From Sanguibacter keddieii DSM 10542 (GTDB lineage Bacteria > Actinomycetota > Actinomycetes > Actinomycetales > Cellulomonadaceae): 64,000 nucleotides of DNA. Below, in pieces: positions 21,859 through 30,306 of this stretch. The stretch spans positions 1 to 64,000 of the forward strand of contig NC_013521.1 in NCBI RefSeq assembly GCF_000024925.1, written 5' to 3'. The notes beneath the pieces are model-generated. The model was not told the DNA's origin. It searched no databases and saw only the letters and a program-made list of their open reading frames with translations. Both the position numbers and the translations under genes were made by a program. Each line of letters opens with the position of its first letter. Position 1 is the stretch's first letter.

Positions 21859-23324
21859 CGGTTGATCACCGCTTCCATGACTGCACGGGCGATCGGGGCC
21901 GCCACGCGACCTCCGGTCGCCTCGTTGCCGGCGTCTCCGCCGTTCTCGACGATCACCGCGACGACCACCTGCGGGTCGTCCGCCGGTGCGAAGGAGGTGA
22001 ACCAGGCGTGGGGCGCGGCGTCCGCGGTCGTCTCGGCGGTCCCGGACTTCCCGGCGACCTGCACGCCGGGGATCTGCGCCGAGGTCCCGGTCCCGTCCTG
22101 CACGACCCCGACCATCATGTCGCGGAGCGAGTCGGCGGTCGAGCGCGAGATGGGCGTCCCGATCTCCTCGGGGTCGGTCTCGACCGCGACGGAGAGGTCA
22201 GGGGTCCGGACCCGGTCGATGAGGTACGGCTGCATGAGCGTGCCGCCGTTGGCGATCGCCGCCGACACCATCGCGACCTGGAGCGGGGTCACCCGGACGT
22301 CGTACTGGCCGATCGCGGAGAGCGCGGTCTGCGCGTCGTCGATGGTCTGGCCGTCGACCTCGAGCGGGAAGTGGCTGGGGGTGACCGGGAGCGGGACCGA
22401 CATCCGGGAGTCGAAGCCGAACGCCTCGGCCTGGTCGTCGAGGGCCTCGGGCCCGAGGTCCATGCCGAGCTGCGCGAAGGCGGTGTTGCACGAGATGCGC
22501 AGGGCGTCGGCGAGGGTCATGGTGCCGGTCGGCGAGCACGACTCCCCGCCGAAGTTGTTGAGCATCCTGCTCGACTGGGGGAGCTGGAGCTGGTCGGGCG
22601 CCGGGATCTGGTCCTCGGTGGTCACGGTCCCGTCCTCGAGCGCCGCGGCGGCGGTGACCAGCTTGAAGGTCGACCCGGGCGGGTAGGTCCGGCCGGCGGT
22701 CGCGCGGTTGTCGAGCGGCCGTGCGCTGTCGTCGGCGAGCGCCTGGTAGGCGGCGCTCGCGTCGGCGGCGGAGTGCGAGGCGACGAGGTTGGGGTCGTAG
22801 GACGGCTTGGAGACCAGGGCGAGGATCGCACCCGTCTTGGGGTCGAGGGCGACCACGGCTCCGCGCTGGTTGCCGAGCGCGTCCCACGCGGCCTGCTGCA
22901 CCACGGGGTCGATGGTCACCTCGACCGAGGAACCCTGCGGTGAGCCGCCGCTCACGAGGTTGCGGAACCTGTCCCACCAGAGCGAGTCGGAGGTCCCGGC
23001 GAGGTACTCGTTGGCCGACCGCTCGAGACCGGTCGACTGGAACCGGAACGAGTAGTAGCCGGTGACGGCCGCGTACATCTCGGGCTGGGAGTACACGCGC
23101 TGGTACTTGAAGGCGTCGTCGACGGGCACGGACTCGGCGATCGTCTGGCCACCGGCGACGATCGGGCCGCGCTGGATGCTCAGCTCGCGGTACAGCGACC
23201 GCGAGTTGCGGCCGTCCGCGTTGAGCGAGGGAGCCTGGACGAACTGGATCCACGTCGCGGCGCCCATGAGGATGAGGAACAGGGCGAGGGCGACGACGGC
23301 GACGCGCCGGATGGGGACGTTCAT
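21855..23324 (-). CDS. pbpA: Class B penicillin-binding protein PbpA
   Basis: PbpA is a monofunctional peptidoglycan transpeptidase that acts with a SEDS glycosyltransferase in wall growth. The 489-residue protein has an N-terminal membrane anchor at about 9-25 and a PBP-dimer-like region. The transpeptidase domain has the STFK motif with active Ser near 218, SCN in the second motif (ISCNTAF), and KSG in AGKSGTAET near 426. The start ATG 23324 overlaps the upstream rodA stop by four bases; the longer open frame upstream of it lies inside rodA. Location and motifs match actinobacterial PbpA. Confidence 0.95.
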   Translation of the reverse strand: MNVPIRRVAVVALALFLILMGAATWIQFVQAPSLNADGRNSRSLYRELSIQRGPIVAGGQTIAESVPVDDAFKYQRVYSQPEMYAAVTGYYSFRFQSTGLERSANEYLAGTSDSLWWDRFRNLVSGGSPQGSSVEVTIDPVVQQAAWDALGNQRGAVVALDPKTGAILALVSKPSYDPNLVASHSAADASAAYQALADDSARPLDNRATAGRTYPPGSTFKLVTAAAALEDGTVTTEDQIPAPDQLQLPQSSRMLNNFGGESCSPTGTMTLADALRISCNTAFAQLGMDLGPEALDDQAEAFGFDSRMSVPLPVTPSHFPLEVDGQTIDDAQTALSAIGQYDVRVTPLQVAMVSAAIANGGTLMQPYLIDRVRTPDLSVAVETDPEEIGTPISRSTADSLRDMMVGVVQDGTGTSAQIPGVQVAGKSGTAETTADAAPHAWFTSFAPADDPQVVVAVIVENGGDAGNEATGGRVAAPIARAVMEAVINR

Positions 23325-24874
23325 CGGGGCGGCTCCGGGACGATCTGGGTCTCGTCGTCCCCGCGACGGACCACCTGGGTGGCGTCGTCGGACGACGAGG
23401 GTCCGGAGACCTGCGCGGTGCCGTCGTCGGCGGAGGCAGCGGCACCGGCGGCGCTGGCGGCTCCGGAGGGGACGCGCGCGGGACGACGGGTCGGCTCGTC
23501 GTCCTCGGCCGCACGAGGCGTGCCGCGCAGGGGCAGTGGGGTGGGACGGCGGGAGTTGTCGCTGATGCGCACGAGCAGCGCGATGATGAGCCAGTTGGCG
23601 AGGAGCGACGACCCGCCGTACGCCAGGAACGGCATGGTGAGACCGGTCAGGGGGATGACGCGGGTGATCCCGCCGATGACCACGAAGCACTGCCAGGCGA
23701 TGACGAAGGCGAGACCGGACGCCAGGAGCTTGCCGAAGCCGTCGCGGGTCCCGATCGCGATGCGCATCCCGCGCTGGACCAGCAGCGCGTACATCGCGAG
23801 GATCGCCAGGACACCCGTGAGGCCGAGCTCCTCGCCGAGGGCGGCGAAGATGAAGTCAGAAGACGCGTAGGGGACGATGTCCGGGCGCCCGGCACCCCAT
23901 CCGGTCCCCATGAGGCCGCCGTTGGCCATGCCGAACAGGCCCTGGACGATCTGGTACGAGCCGCCGAAGGTGCGCTCGTAGATGTCGGAGTCGAAGGCGT
24001 TGATCCACGCGTCGAAGCGTCCGGAGACGTGCGGGAGGGCGGTCGAGGCGGCTGCCGCGCCGATCCCGACGAGGACGAGACCGATGACCACCCAGCTGAC
24101 CCGCTCGGTCGCGACGTAGATCATCGCGACGAACAGCCCGAAGAACAGCAGCGACATGCCGAGGTCCTTCTCGAACACCATGATGACGATCGAGACGAGC
24201 CACACGACCATGATCGGCCCGAGGTCGCGGGACCGTGGCAGCTGGAGGCCGAGGAGCTTGCGCCCGGCGAGCGTCAGGGTGTCGCGGTTGGAGACGAGGT
24301 ATCCCGCGAAGAACACCGCGAAGGCGATCTTGGCGAACTCTGCCGGCTGGAGGGAGAACGGCCCGATGCCGACCCACACCCGCGAGCCGTTGATCTCCTT
24401 GCCGATCCCGGGCACGAGCGGCAGCAGGATGAGGACCAGGCCCGCGATCATCGCGGTGTAGGTGTTGCGGCGCAGCGTGCGGTGGTCCTTGAGGACGAAC
24501 AGCAGCAGGACGGCGCCCGCCATGCCGACCGCGGTCCACCCCAGCTGGCGGCTCGCGAGCTCGCTCGAGGCACCCTTGAGCTGCTGACCGAGGTCGACGC
24601 GGTGGATCATGGCCAGACCCAGGCCGTTGAGCGCGACGGCGATCGGGACGAGCGTCGGGTCGGCGTAGGGGGCACGCCACCGCACGAGCAGGTGCAGCGC
24701 CACGCTCAGCCCCGTCATCCCGCCGGTGAGCAGGTAGAAGTTGGCCGGGAGCGTGCCCTCCATGACGAGGCTGACGATCGCGTACGCGCTGATGCCGATG
24801 GCGAGCGCGAGGACCAGCAGGCCGAACTCGCTGGCTCGACCTTTGCGGACCCGACCAGGTTCGACCGTGGCCAT
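23321..24874 (-). CDS. rodA: SEDS-family peptidoglycan glycosyltransferase RodA/FtsW
   Basis: SEDS proteins polymerise lipid II into glycan strands and pair with class B PBPs, here encoded just downstream. The 517-residue polytopic membrane protein has about ten hydrophobic helices and the conserved segments GPFSLQPAEFAKIAF and FGMANGGLMGTGWG. LTGLTMPFLAYGGSSLLANW lies near the end of the last helices. The C-terminal 90 or so residues are hydrophilic and Pro/Ala/Asp-rich, with several TQV/TQI motifs followed by acidic residues that could be kinase or FHA targets; that is inference. It starts one base inside the pstP stop (TGATG). Confidence 0.95.
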   Translation of the reverse strand: MATVEPGRVRKGRASEFGLLVLALAIGISAYAIVSLVMEGTLPANFYLLTGGMTGLSVALHLLVRWRAPYADPTLVPIAVALNGLGLAMIHRVDLGQQLKGASSELASRQLGWTAVGMAGAVLLLFVLKDHRTLRRNTYTAMIAGLVLILLPLVPGIGKEINGSRVWVGIGPFSLQPAEFAKIAFAVFFAGYLVSNRDTLTLAGRKLLGLQLPRSRDLGPIMVVWLVSIVIMVFEKDLGMSLLFFGLFVAMIYVATERVSWVVIGLVLVGIGAAAASTALPHVSGRFDAWINAFDSDIYERTFGGSYQIVQGLFGMANGGLMGTGWGAGRPDIVPYASSDFIFAALGEELGLTGVLAILAMYALLVQRGMRIAIGTRDGFGKLLASGLAFVIAWQCFVVIGGITRVIPLTGLTMPFLAYGGSSLLANWLIIALLVRISDNSRRPTPLPLRGTPRAAEDDEPTRRPARVPSGAASAAGAAASADDGTAQVSGPSSSDDATQVVRRGDDETQIVPEPPR

Positions 24875-26397
24875 CAGGAGGTGCCACCTGCGGGCGTCGG
24901 GCCGTCGGCGGCGTCACCGGCCGCGGAGGCCGAGGCCTCGTCCGTGGGCGTTGCTGTCTCGGTCGGCTCGTCAGAGCCGTCGGTGCTGTCTGTGCCGCTC
25001 GTGGGCTCGTCGGGGGCGAGGTCGGCGACCCGCTGCCGCGCGTCCTCGAGGGACTTCGCGCGGATGGTCCGCTCGAGCTGGTTGATCTCGAACCTGTCGA
25101 GGTCTGAGACGGCGACCTCGGAGGTCTCGTAGACCTCGGAGAGCTCGAGGGGGCCGATCGACTGCGAGATCCCCTGGTAGATGGTCACGCGCCCGTCGGC
25201 GATCCCCACGTAGTACTGGGTCTGCGTCCAGCGGTACCCGAAGTACCCGCCGGTCCCGACGATGGCGAGCAGGACCACGAGCGACACGACGGTCCAGACC
25301 CAGCGTCCCCGCCCGGAGTCCTCCTCGAGCTCCGCCGAGGTGATGCCGGTGCCGCGCTTGGCCTCGGCCTTCGCCGCCTTGGCCTCGGCGCGCTCCTGCG
25401 CGCGAGCGGCCTTCGCCTCGGACCGGGAGAGCCGGGCCGGCTCGGTCGCGACCTCGGCCGGTGCCTCGTCCTCGGTGCTCTCGACAGGTGCCGCGACGTT
25501 CTGCTGGGACGACTCGGCGAGGGCGCCGACGGTCGCACGTGCCTCGGCGAGCAGGGCGGCGGCACGCGCCGCCGGACCGTCGAGGGCCGCGGTCGGCGCG
25601 TCCCGGGTGGCCGCGACCGAGCCGACCACCTGGACGCTCGAGTCCGGGCCGGCGCCGTCGGGCAGGTCGTCGAGGTCGACGACGTCCGCGACGATGCAGG
25701 TGATGTTGTCGGAGCCGCCGGCCCGCAGGGCGAGCTGCACCAGGCGCTCGGCGCACGCGGTGACGTCGGTGTTCTCGACCATGGTCCGCTCGATGGTCTC
25801 GAGGCTCACCATGCCGCTGAGGCCGTCGGAGCAGAGCAGCCAGCGGTCGCCGGGGTGCGCCTCGCGGACCGAGAGGTCGGGGCTGAGGTCGAGGTCGAAG
25901 TCGCCGAGGACCCGCATGACGACCGAGCGCTGCGGGTGGTGCTCGGCCTCCTCGGCGGTGATCTTCCCGGTGTCGACCAGGTGCTGCACGAAGGTGTGGT
26001 CCTTGGTGACCTGGCTCAGGGACCCGGCGCGCAGCAGGTAGCCGCGGGAGTCGCCCATGTGGGCCATGGCGAGCTTGTTCCCGGAGCGCAGCAGCGCCGT
26101 GACCGTGGTGCCCATGCCGGAGAGCTCGGAGTCCTCACGGGCCCGGCGCACCAGCTCGAGGCGGGCCGTCTCGATCGCCTCTCCGAGGCGCTCGAGGATC
26201 TCCGACGAGCCGAAGGCCTCTCCGTCGAGCGGGGCGAGCGAGGCCACCGCGAGGGAGGACGCGATGTCGCCTCCGGCGTGCCCGCCCATGCCGTCGGCCA
26301 CGAGCAGCAGGTGCGGCCCCGCGTAGGCGGAGTCCTGGTTGTTGGAGCGCACGAGCCCGACGTCGGACAGCGCGGCGTAGCGCAAGGCGATGGTCAT
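24874..26397 (-). CDS. pstP: PP2C-family Ser/Thr protein phosphatase
   Basis: PstP removes phosphate from PknA/PknB and their substrates. The 507-residue protein has an N-terminal PP2C domain of about 240 residues with metal-binding Asp residues in SNNQDSAY and ADGMGGHAGGD, plus GSDNIT near its end. A long Ala/Glu/Lys-rich linker follows. A membrane helix lies near 362-382 (WVWTVVSLVVLLAIVG) and an extracytoplasmic domain of about 90 residues precedes an acidic Thr/Ser tail. The layout matches mycobacterial PstP. It is three bases from fhaB. Confidence 0.95.
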   Translation of the reverse strand: MTIALRYAALSDVGLVRSNNQDSAYAGPHLLLVADGMGGHAGGDIASSLAVASLAPLDGEAFGSSEILERLGEAIETARLELVRRAREDSELSGMGTTVTALLRSGNKLAMAHMGDSRGYLLRAGSLSQVTKDHTFVQHLVDTGKITAEEAEHHPQRSVVMRVLGDFDLDLSPDLSVREAHPGDRWLLCSDGLSGMVSLETIERTMVENTDVTACAERLVQLALRAGGSDNITCIVADVVDLDDLPDGAGPDSSVQVVGSVAATRDAPTAALDGPAARAAALLAEARATVGALAESSQQNVAAPVESTEDEAPAEVATEPARLSRSEAKAARAQERAEAKAAKAEAKRGTGITSAELEEDSGRGRWVWTVVSLVVLLAIVGTGGYFGYRWTQTQYYVGIADGRVTIYQGISQSIGPLELSEVYETSEVAVSDLDRFEINQLERTIRAKSLEDARQRVADLAPDEPTSGTDSTDGSDEPTETATPTDEASASAAGDAADGPTPAGGTS

Positions 26398-26400
26398 GGC

Positions 26401-26883
26401 CTACCTCTGCAGCTCGACGACGCTCTGACCGATGCGCACCTGCGTCCCGGGGGACAGCGGGGTCGGTGACGACACCCGCTGGTTCCCGATGAAGGTGCCG
26501 TTCGTCGACCCCAGGTCCTCGAGGATCCACTGGTCACCGGACGGGAAGATCCGGGCGTGGCGTGATGAGGAGTAGTCGTCGTCCAGCACGAGGGTGCAGC
26601 TGGGCGCGCGTCCGATGAGGATCGCCGAGCTGGTGAGCGGGAGCGTCGTGCCGCGCAGCGGCCCCTCGCTCACGACGAGACGGGTGGGTCGGTTCTTGCT
26701 CTGCGCGGGTGCGGCCGGGGCGGGTGCGGCGACCTTGCCGACCGACGTCTCGCGCGCGCCCTTGCGGGTGGTGATCCTGGTGCCGTAGAGGTCGTGCCGG
26801 AGCACGCGGACGACGGAGTAGACGAAGAGCCACAGCAGGACCAGGTAACCCAGCCGCAGCAGGGTGATCGTCAGCTCGTTCAT
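26401..26883 (-). CDS. fhaB: FHA-domain protein FhaB (FipA-like)
   Basis: FHA domains bind phosphothreonine; FhaB/FipA links kinase signalling to septal proteins. The 160-residue protein has an N-terminal membrane helix at about 5-27 (ITLLRLGYLVLLWLFVYSV), a linker, and a C-terminal FHA domain at about 75-155. The key residues are in LIGRAPSC, SSSRHARI and GSTNGTFI. It lies between fhaA (10-base gap) and pstP (3-base gap), so co-expression is expected. Confidence 0.95.
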   Translation of the reverse strand: MNELTITLLRLGYLVLLWLFVYSVVRVLRHDLYGTRITTRKGARETSVGKVAAPAPAAPAQSKNRPTRLVVSEGPLRGTTLPLTSSAILIGRAPSCTLVLDDDYSSSRHARIFPSGDQWILEDLGSTNGTFIGNQRVSSPTPLSPGTQVRIGQSVVELQR

Positions 26884-26893
26884 CCGGGGCAGG

Positions 26894-27613
26894 TCACCAT
26901 TCCCCGTCGGCGGAGTCGTCGGCGACCCCGGTCCAGAACATGATGCGCGTGCGACCGATGGTCAGCGAGTTGCCGTCGAGGAGCGTGGCGGCCGGGACCT
27001 GATGGCCCTCGACGTAGAGGCCGTTGGTCGACCCCATGTCGGTCGCGACGACGCCGTCGGGCGTGACGCGGATCTCGAGGTGCCTGCGCGAGACGCCCGG
27101 GTCGTCGACGACGATGTCCGCCTCGGCGCCGCGGCCGATCACGGTCACGGGCCCGGTGAGCAGGTACCGCTGGCCGTCGATGTCCACGAGCGGGTGGCGC
27201 GAGCTCGGTGCTGCGCCGGCGCTCGCGGGGGCGACGGCACCGCGGACGGTCGACGAGCGGACCTCGAAGCGACCGGTGTCCAGACCCTCGACCTCTTCGA
27301 AGGTGACGGTCACGGCGCCGACGAAGGCGTAGTGCTGCGTGCCGGCGTACTGCGTGACGTTCGCGGCGAGCTCGTCGGCGAGGGGCTCAGCGCCCCAGCT
27401 CTCGATCTGCGCGAAGTCGTCGACCGACAGCTGGATGGTGAACTCGTTGGGTGCCACGGTGCGGTCGCGGTCGACGGCTGCCGCGCGGTCGTCGACCTCG
27501 CGGCGCAGCGCGCTCGCCAGCTCGACGGGCTTCAGCTCGCTTCGGAAGACGCGGGCGAACGTGTTGTTCACAGCGCGCTCGACGCTCTTCTCGAACCGAT
27601 CGAGAACTCCCAT
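26894..27613 (-). CDS. fhaA: FHA-domain protein FhaA with DUF3662 N-terminus
   Basis: FhaA binds phosphorylated partners such as the pseudokinase domain of MurJ/MviN in mycobacteria and tempers wall synthesis. The 239-residue protein has an N-terminal DUF3662 domain (MGVLDRFEKSVERAVNNTF, to about residue 120). After a short Ala-rich linker comes the FHA domain at about 150-230, with VIGRGAEAD, VSRRHLEI and GSTNGLYVEG. It is far shorter than M. tuberculosis FhaA (about 527 residues) because the repetitive central linker is nearly absent. It is the first gene of the operon, behind GGAGGTGAC. Confidence 0.94.
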   Translation of the reverse strand: MGVLDRFEKSVERAVNNTFARVFRSELKPVELASALRREVDDRAAAVDRDRTVAPNEFTIQLSVDDFAQIESWGAEPLADELAANVTQYAGTQHYAFVGAVTVTFEEVEGLDTGRFEVRSSTVRGAVAPASAGAAPSSRHPLVDIDGQRYLLTGPVTVIGRGAEADIVVDDPGVSRRHLEIRVTPDGVVATDMGSTNGLYVEGHQVPAATLLDGNSLTIGRTRIMFWTGVADDSADGEW

Positions 27614-27809
27614 GTCACCTCCTCCGATCCTCCGGCGCGCGTCGCCGGGGACGACGCGCAGGCCCGTGTGCTGGACCTATGATGGCCGAGGAGCGACCGG
27701 AAGCCGGTCGCGACTCGCACTCCTACGTCCCCCCATCGTATAGACACTTGGGTCGACGGTGCGTGGATGCACAGAGGTCAGCCTAGACGTGGTAAGTTCC
27801 TCTCGTCTC

Positions 27810-27892
27810 GCGTGAGTGGCGGAATGGCAGACGCGCTGGCTTCAGGTGCCAGTGTCCGTAAGGACGTGGGGGTTCAAGTCCCCCCTCACGCA
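27810..27892 (+). tRNA. tRNA-Leu (anticodon CAG)
   Basis: An 83-nt class II tRNA has acceptor arms GCGTGAG/CTCACGC and the anticodon stem CTGGC/GCCAG. Anticodon CAG lies at 27843-27845. A variable arm (TGTCCGTAAGGACG) and T-loop TTCAAGT follow. CCA is not encoded. It lies upstream of and divergent from the kinase operon, as in other actinobacteria. Confidence 0.98.
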
Positions 27893-27914
27893 CACAGGTC
27901 CGGTCTCCGGACAG

Positions 27915-27951
27915 CAGAAGGCCCCGACCGGGTTCCGGTCGGGGCCTTCTG
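27915..27951 (+). terminator. Terminator after tRNA-Leu
   Basis: A perfect 17-bp stem (CAGAAGGCCCCGACCGG and complement) with loop GTT lies 22 bases after the tRNA. Confidence 0.9.
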
Positions 27952-28037
27952 CGTGGTGAGGCTGTGCGGGTCGCGTGGATGCTGGCTCGTCCAGGCTCAC
28001 GCGACCCGCACGAAGTCTCCCCGCGGTGTCTTCCCGC

Positions 28038-28073
28038 GGGGTCTCGCCGCGGAGAGCCCCGCGGCGAGACCCC
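28038..28073 (-). terminator. Terminator downstream of gldA
   Basis: A perfect 15-bp stem (GGGGTCTCGCCGCGG and complement) with a 6-base AGAGCC loop lies 25 bases past the gldA stop. It faces the tRNA-Leu terminator. Confidence 0.8.
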
Positions 28074-28098
28074 TCTGGGTCGGTGCGACGCGCTGGGC

Positions 28099-29250
28099 TC
28101 AGTGAGCGGTGTAGAAGATCGGCTCCGGGAGCCCGGCCTCCGCGCGCACCTGCCGGGAGTAGCCCTCGATCGAGCGCAGGGCGTCGACCACGTCGGCCGC
28201 GGTCACGGGGAACGGCATGTTGTGGATGGTCTCGCCCTCCACGACCGAGGCCTCGGCGACCCGCTGCAGGTCCTCGAGGTCGGTGGTCTTCAGACCGATC
28301 TCGGTGAGGGTGTTGGGCAGCCCCACCTTGGTGGTGAAGACGATGAAGTCGCGGATCTCCTCGGCGGGCGCCCCCTCGAGGACCAGCTGGGTCAGCGACC
28401 CGATGTTGACCTTCTGCCCGTGCGTGAGCCCGTGGGTCTGCGGTGCGGCGGTGAGGCCGTTGTGGATCGCGTGGGCGGCCGCCAGGCCTCCCGACTCGAA
28501 CCCGAGGCCGGAGAGCAGCGTGTTGGCCTCCACGAGCTTCTCGACGGCCGGCGTCACGAGGTCGTCCTCGACCGCCGCGATGGCTGGGAGCGCGTTCTCC
28601 CAGATGAGGTCCCACGAGAGCTTCGCGAGCGCGACCGCGGTCTCCGTCTGCAGTCCGCCCGCCATGGTCGTGGCGTGCGCACGCCGGGTCGCACGGGCCT
28701 CGAGCCAGGTGGCGAGGGCGTCGCCGACGCCTGCCACGAGGAACTTCACCGGGGCGTTCGCCACGAGCTGGGTGTCGACGAGGACGAGGTCGGGGTTGTG
28801 CGGGAAGAACCTGTACTCCTCGAAGGCGCCCTCCTCGGTGTAGATGACCGACAGCGCCGAGGTGGGGGCGTCGGTCGAGGCGACGGTGGGTGCCGACACC
28901 CAGCGGGTGCCTGCGAGGTGCCCGGCGGCCTTCACGGCGTCGATCGTGCTGCCGCCACCGATGCCCACGGCGACGTCGGCGCCTGCGGCCTCGATGGCCG
29001 CCACCAGGCGCTCCACCTCGGTCTTGGTCGCGTACGTGCCGAAGGACTCGCGGACCACGGCGAGGCCGGCCGCCTCGAAGGACGCCGTCACCTGCTCCTC
29101 GACGATGCCCCAGACGACGTCGTCGGCGACGATGATCGGCGTCGAGCCGAGCGGGGCGGTGAACTCTCCCAGCCGCGCGATGGCGCCCTTGCCCTGGACG
29201 TAGCGTCCGGGGCTGATGACGGTGCGGACGGGGACTGCTGAGGCGGACAT
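28099..29250 (-). CDS. gldA: Glycerol dehydrogenase (iron-containing alcohol dehydrogenase family)
   Basis: GldA oxidises glycerol to dihydroxyacetone with NAD. The 383-residue protein has the nucleotide-binding GIGGGSTIDAVKA motif near residue 99. The metal-binding Asp/His residues lie in the region containing AAAHAIHNGL and HGQKVNIG (about 255-290). ATG 29250 was chosen because AAGGAG lies just upstream and the protein then begins like the family; a longer frame upstream is unlikely. It appears monocistronic, with its own terminator. Its upstream region ends at the left 41-bp repeat of the toxin-antitoxin segment. Confidence 0.93.
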   Translation of the reverse strand: MSASAVPVRTVISPGRYVQGKGAIARLGEFTAPLGSTPIIVADDVVWGIVEEQVTASFEAAGLAVVRESFGTYATKTEVERLVAAIEAAGADVAVGIGGGSTIDAVKAAGHLAGTRWVSAPTVASTDAPTSALSVIYTEEGAFEEYRFFPHNPDLVLVDTQLVANAPVKFLVAGVGDALATWLEARATRRAHATTMAGGLQTETAVALAKLSWDLIWENALPAIAAVEDDLVTPAVEKLVEANTLLSGLGFESGGLAAAHAIHNGLTAAPQTHGLTHGQKVNIGSLTQLVLEGAPAEEIRDFIVFTTKVGLPNTLTEIGLKTTDLEDLQRVAEASVVEGETIHNMPFPVTAADVVDALRSIEGYSRQVRAEAGLPEPIFYTAH

Positions 29251-29330
29251 GGCATCTCCTTCACGACGGGATGTGCTGGTCTCCTCGACCCTAGGCTCCG
29301 TCGGGAGGCGCCGCCCGGGCCCGCGGCGCA

Positions 29331-29371
29331 GAGTGCGGTATCTCTCAGCAGGTGACGAAGGTGTACCCCGG
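29331..29371. repeat. 41-bp direct repeat, left copy
   Basis: Positions 29331-29371 are identical to 30305-30345; the identity stops abruptly on both sides. This copy carries a second 3' end of the lipoprotein gene at 30319: the last seven codons (GYTFVTC), its stop and the sequence just beyond, on the minus strand. Confidence 0.97.
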
Positions 29372-29404
29372 CGGGCGTCACCGACGCTCGCCTTTATGCT
29401 CATT

Positions 29405-29426
29405 TGACGAGTGATATGGTGCGTCA
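29405..29426. promoter_or_regulatory. Inverted repeat overlapping the start region of the MNT gene
   Basis: TGACG at 29405-29409 and CGTCA at 29422-29426 are inverted around 12 bases and end just before the chosen start. The encoded protein has an N-terminal helix-turn-helix, so autoregulation here is plausible. A -10-like TATGGT lies at 29415-29420 between the arms. Confidence 0.45.
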
Positions 29427-29427
29427 T

Positions 29428-30024
29428 GTGAGAACTGACGCTCCACCACTGATGCCGATCTTCCGCTCGCAGCTGCAGGCGCGGCTGCTCTTGCGCGTCC
29501 TGACGTCCGCAGAGCCGGTGACGGCGTCAGACCTGGCTCGGACGCTGAGAGAACCCGACGCGACGGTGTCACGCGAGGTCCGTCGTCTGATCGATGCCGG
29601 CCTGCTGCGTGGCGAGCGGGTGGGACGCGCCGTCCGGTTGCGGCCGGTGCCGGAGAACCCCGCGACCGCTCCTCTGCGACAGCTGCTGATCGTGACCTTC
29701 GGTCCTGCGCAGGTCCTCGAGCGAGCGCTGGCCGGGGTGGAAGGCCTGGAGAGCGCCCGTGTCCACGGTTCGTGGGCTGCGCGCTACCACGGCGAACCAG
29801 GAGGGCCTCCGGGTGATGTCGACCTCTTGCTGGTAGGCCGACCCTCCCGTCGAGAGGTCGACTCAGCACTCGAAGAGCTCGAGGGCGTCCTGGGTCGCGA
29901 GGTCAACGTCACCTACGTCAGCCCGGAACGGTGGCAGGACGTCACCGACCCGTTCATCAGCACCGTCCGTTCGCGCCCCACGGTCGAACTGGACCTGCAC
30001 CGCGAGACCGAGGAGGACGGATGA
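29428..30024 (+). CDS. HTH-MNT protein: DNA-binding domain fused to a minimal nucleotidyltransferase (antitoxin)
   Basis: MNT proteins paired with HEPN RNases form type VII-like toxin-antitoxin systems in which the MNT enzyme modifies and silences the toxin. The 198-residue product has a winged-helix DNA-binding domain at about 15-75 (LTSAEPVTASDLARTL then EVRRLIDAGLLRGERVGR). The nucleotidyltransferase domain shows the GS...DxD signature, HGSWAARYHG then GDVDLLLVG, near residues 110-135. Start choice is uncertain: TTG 29404, ATG 29416 and GTG 29428 are in frame. I favour GTG 29428, possibly leaderless. The stop overlaps the HEPN start (ATGA). Confidence 0.85.
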   Translation: MRTDAPPLMPIFRSQLQARLLLRVLTSAEPVTASDLARTLREPDATVSREVRRLIDAGLLRGERVGRAVRLRPVPENPATAPLRQLLIVTFGPAQVLERALAGVEGLESARVHGSWAARYHGEPGGPPGDVDLLLVGRPSRREVDSALEELEGVLGREVNVTYVSPERWQDVTDPFISTVRSRPTVELDLHRETEEDG

Positions 30025-30306
30025 GCTGGACCCCTGGGAGTGCCGAGATCGACGCACTGCTGCTCAGCGGGAGGCTCGAGAGAGTCCCTCCGAACCTCGA
30101 GGGCGCCCGAGGCCGTGCGAGCGCAGCTCGACCCGCCGTTGGGCAAGGTGCTGGCGCCATACGGCAGGATCCGGCGGCAGCGTAACGACGGGGACTACCT
30201 GCAGGAGCAGCCAGCCACTCCCGAGGACGTGCACCAGGATCTGCCCCTGTGCCAGTCCATCGTCGACGACACGGAGAAGATGCTCGGGCAGATGCCGACC
30301 TACTGA
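30021..30306 (+). pseudogene. Broken HEPN-domain toxin gene
   Basis: The gene starts at ATG 30021 in the MNT stop overlap with MSWTPGSAEIDALLLSG, the normal N-terminus of a HEPN partner. Around 30105-30115 the reading shifts by one frame. The rest of the HEPN protein appears in the other frame (VRAQLDPPLGKVLAP, then RRQRNDGDYLQE, then IVDDTEKMLGQM) and stops at 30306. From memory of the family, intact relatives are about 150 residues. Here only about 30 N-terminal and 65 C-terminal residues remain, so an internal deletion of roughly 60 codons plus a frameshift is likely. In the native frame translation would end near 30183 as a 54-residue peptide. Confidence 0.75.
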
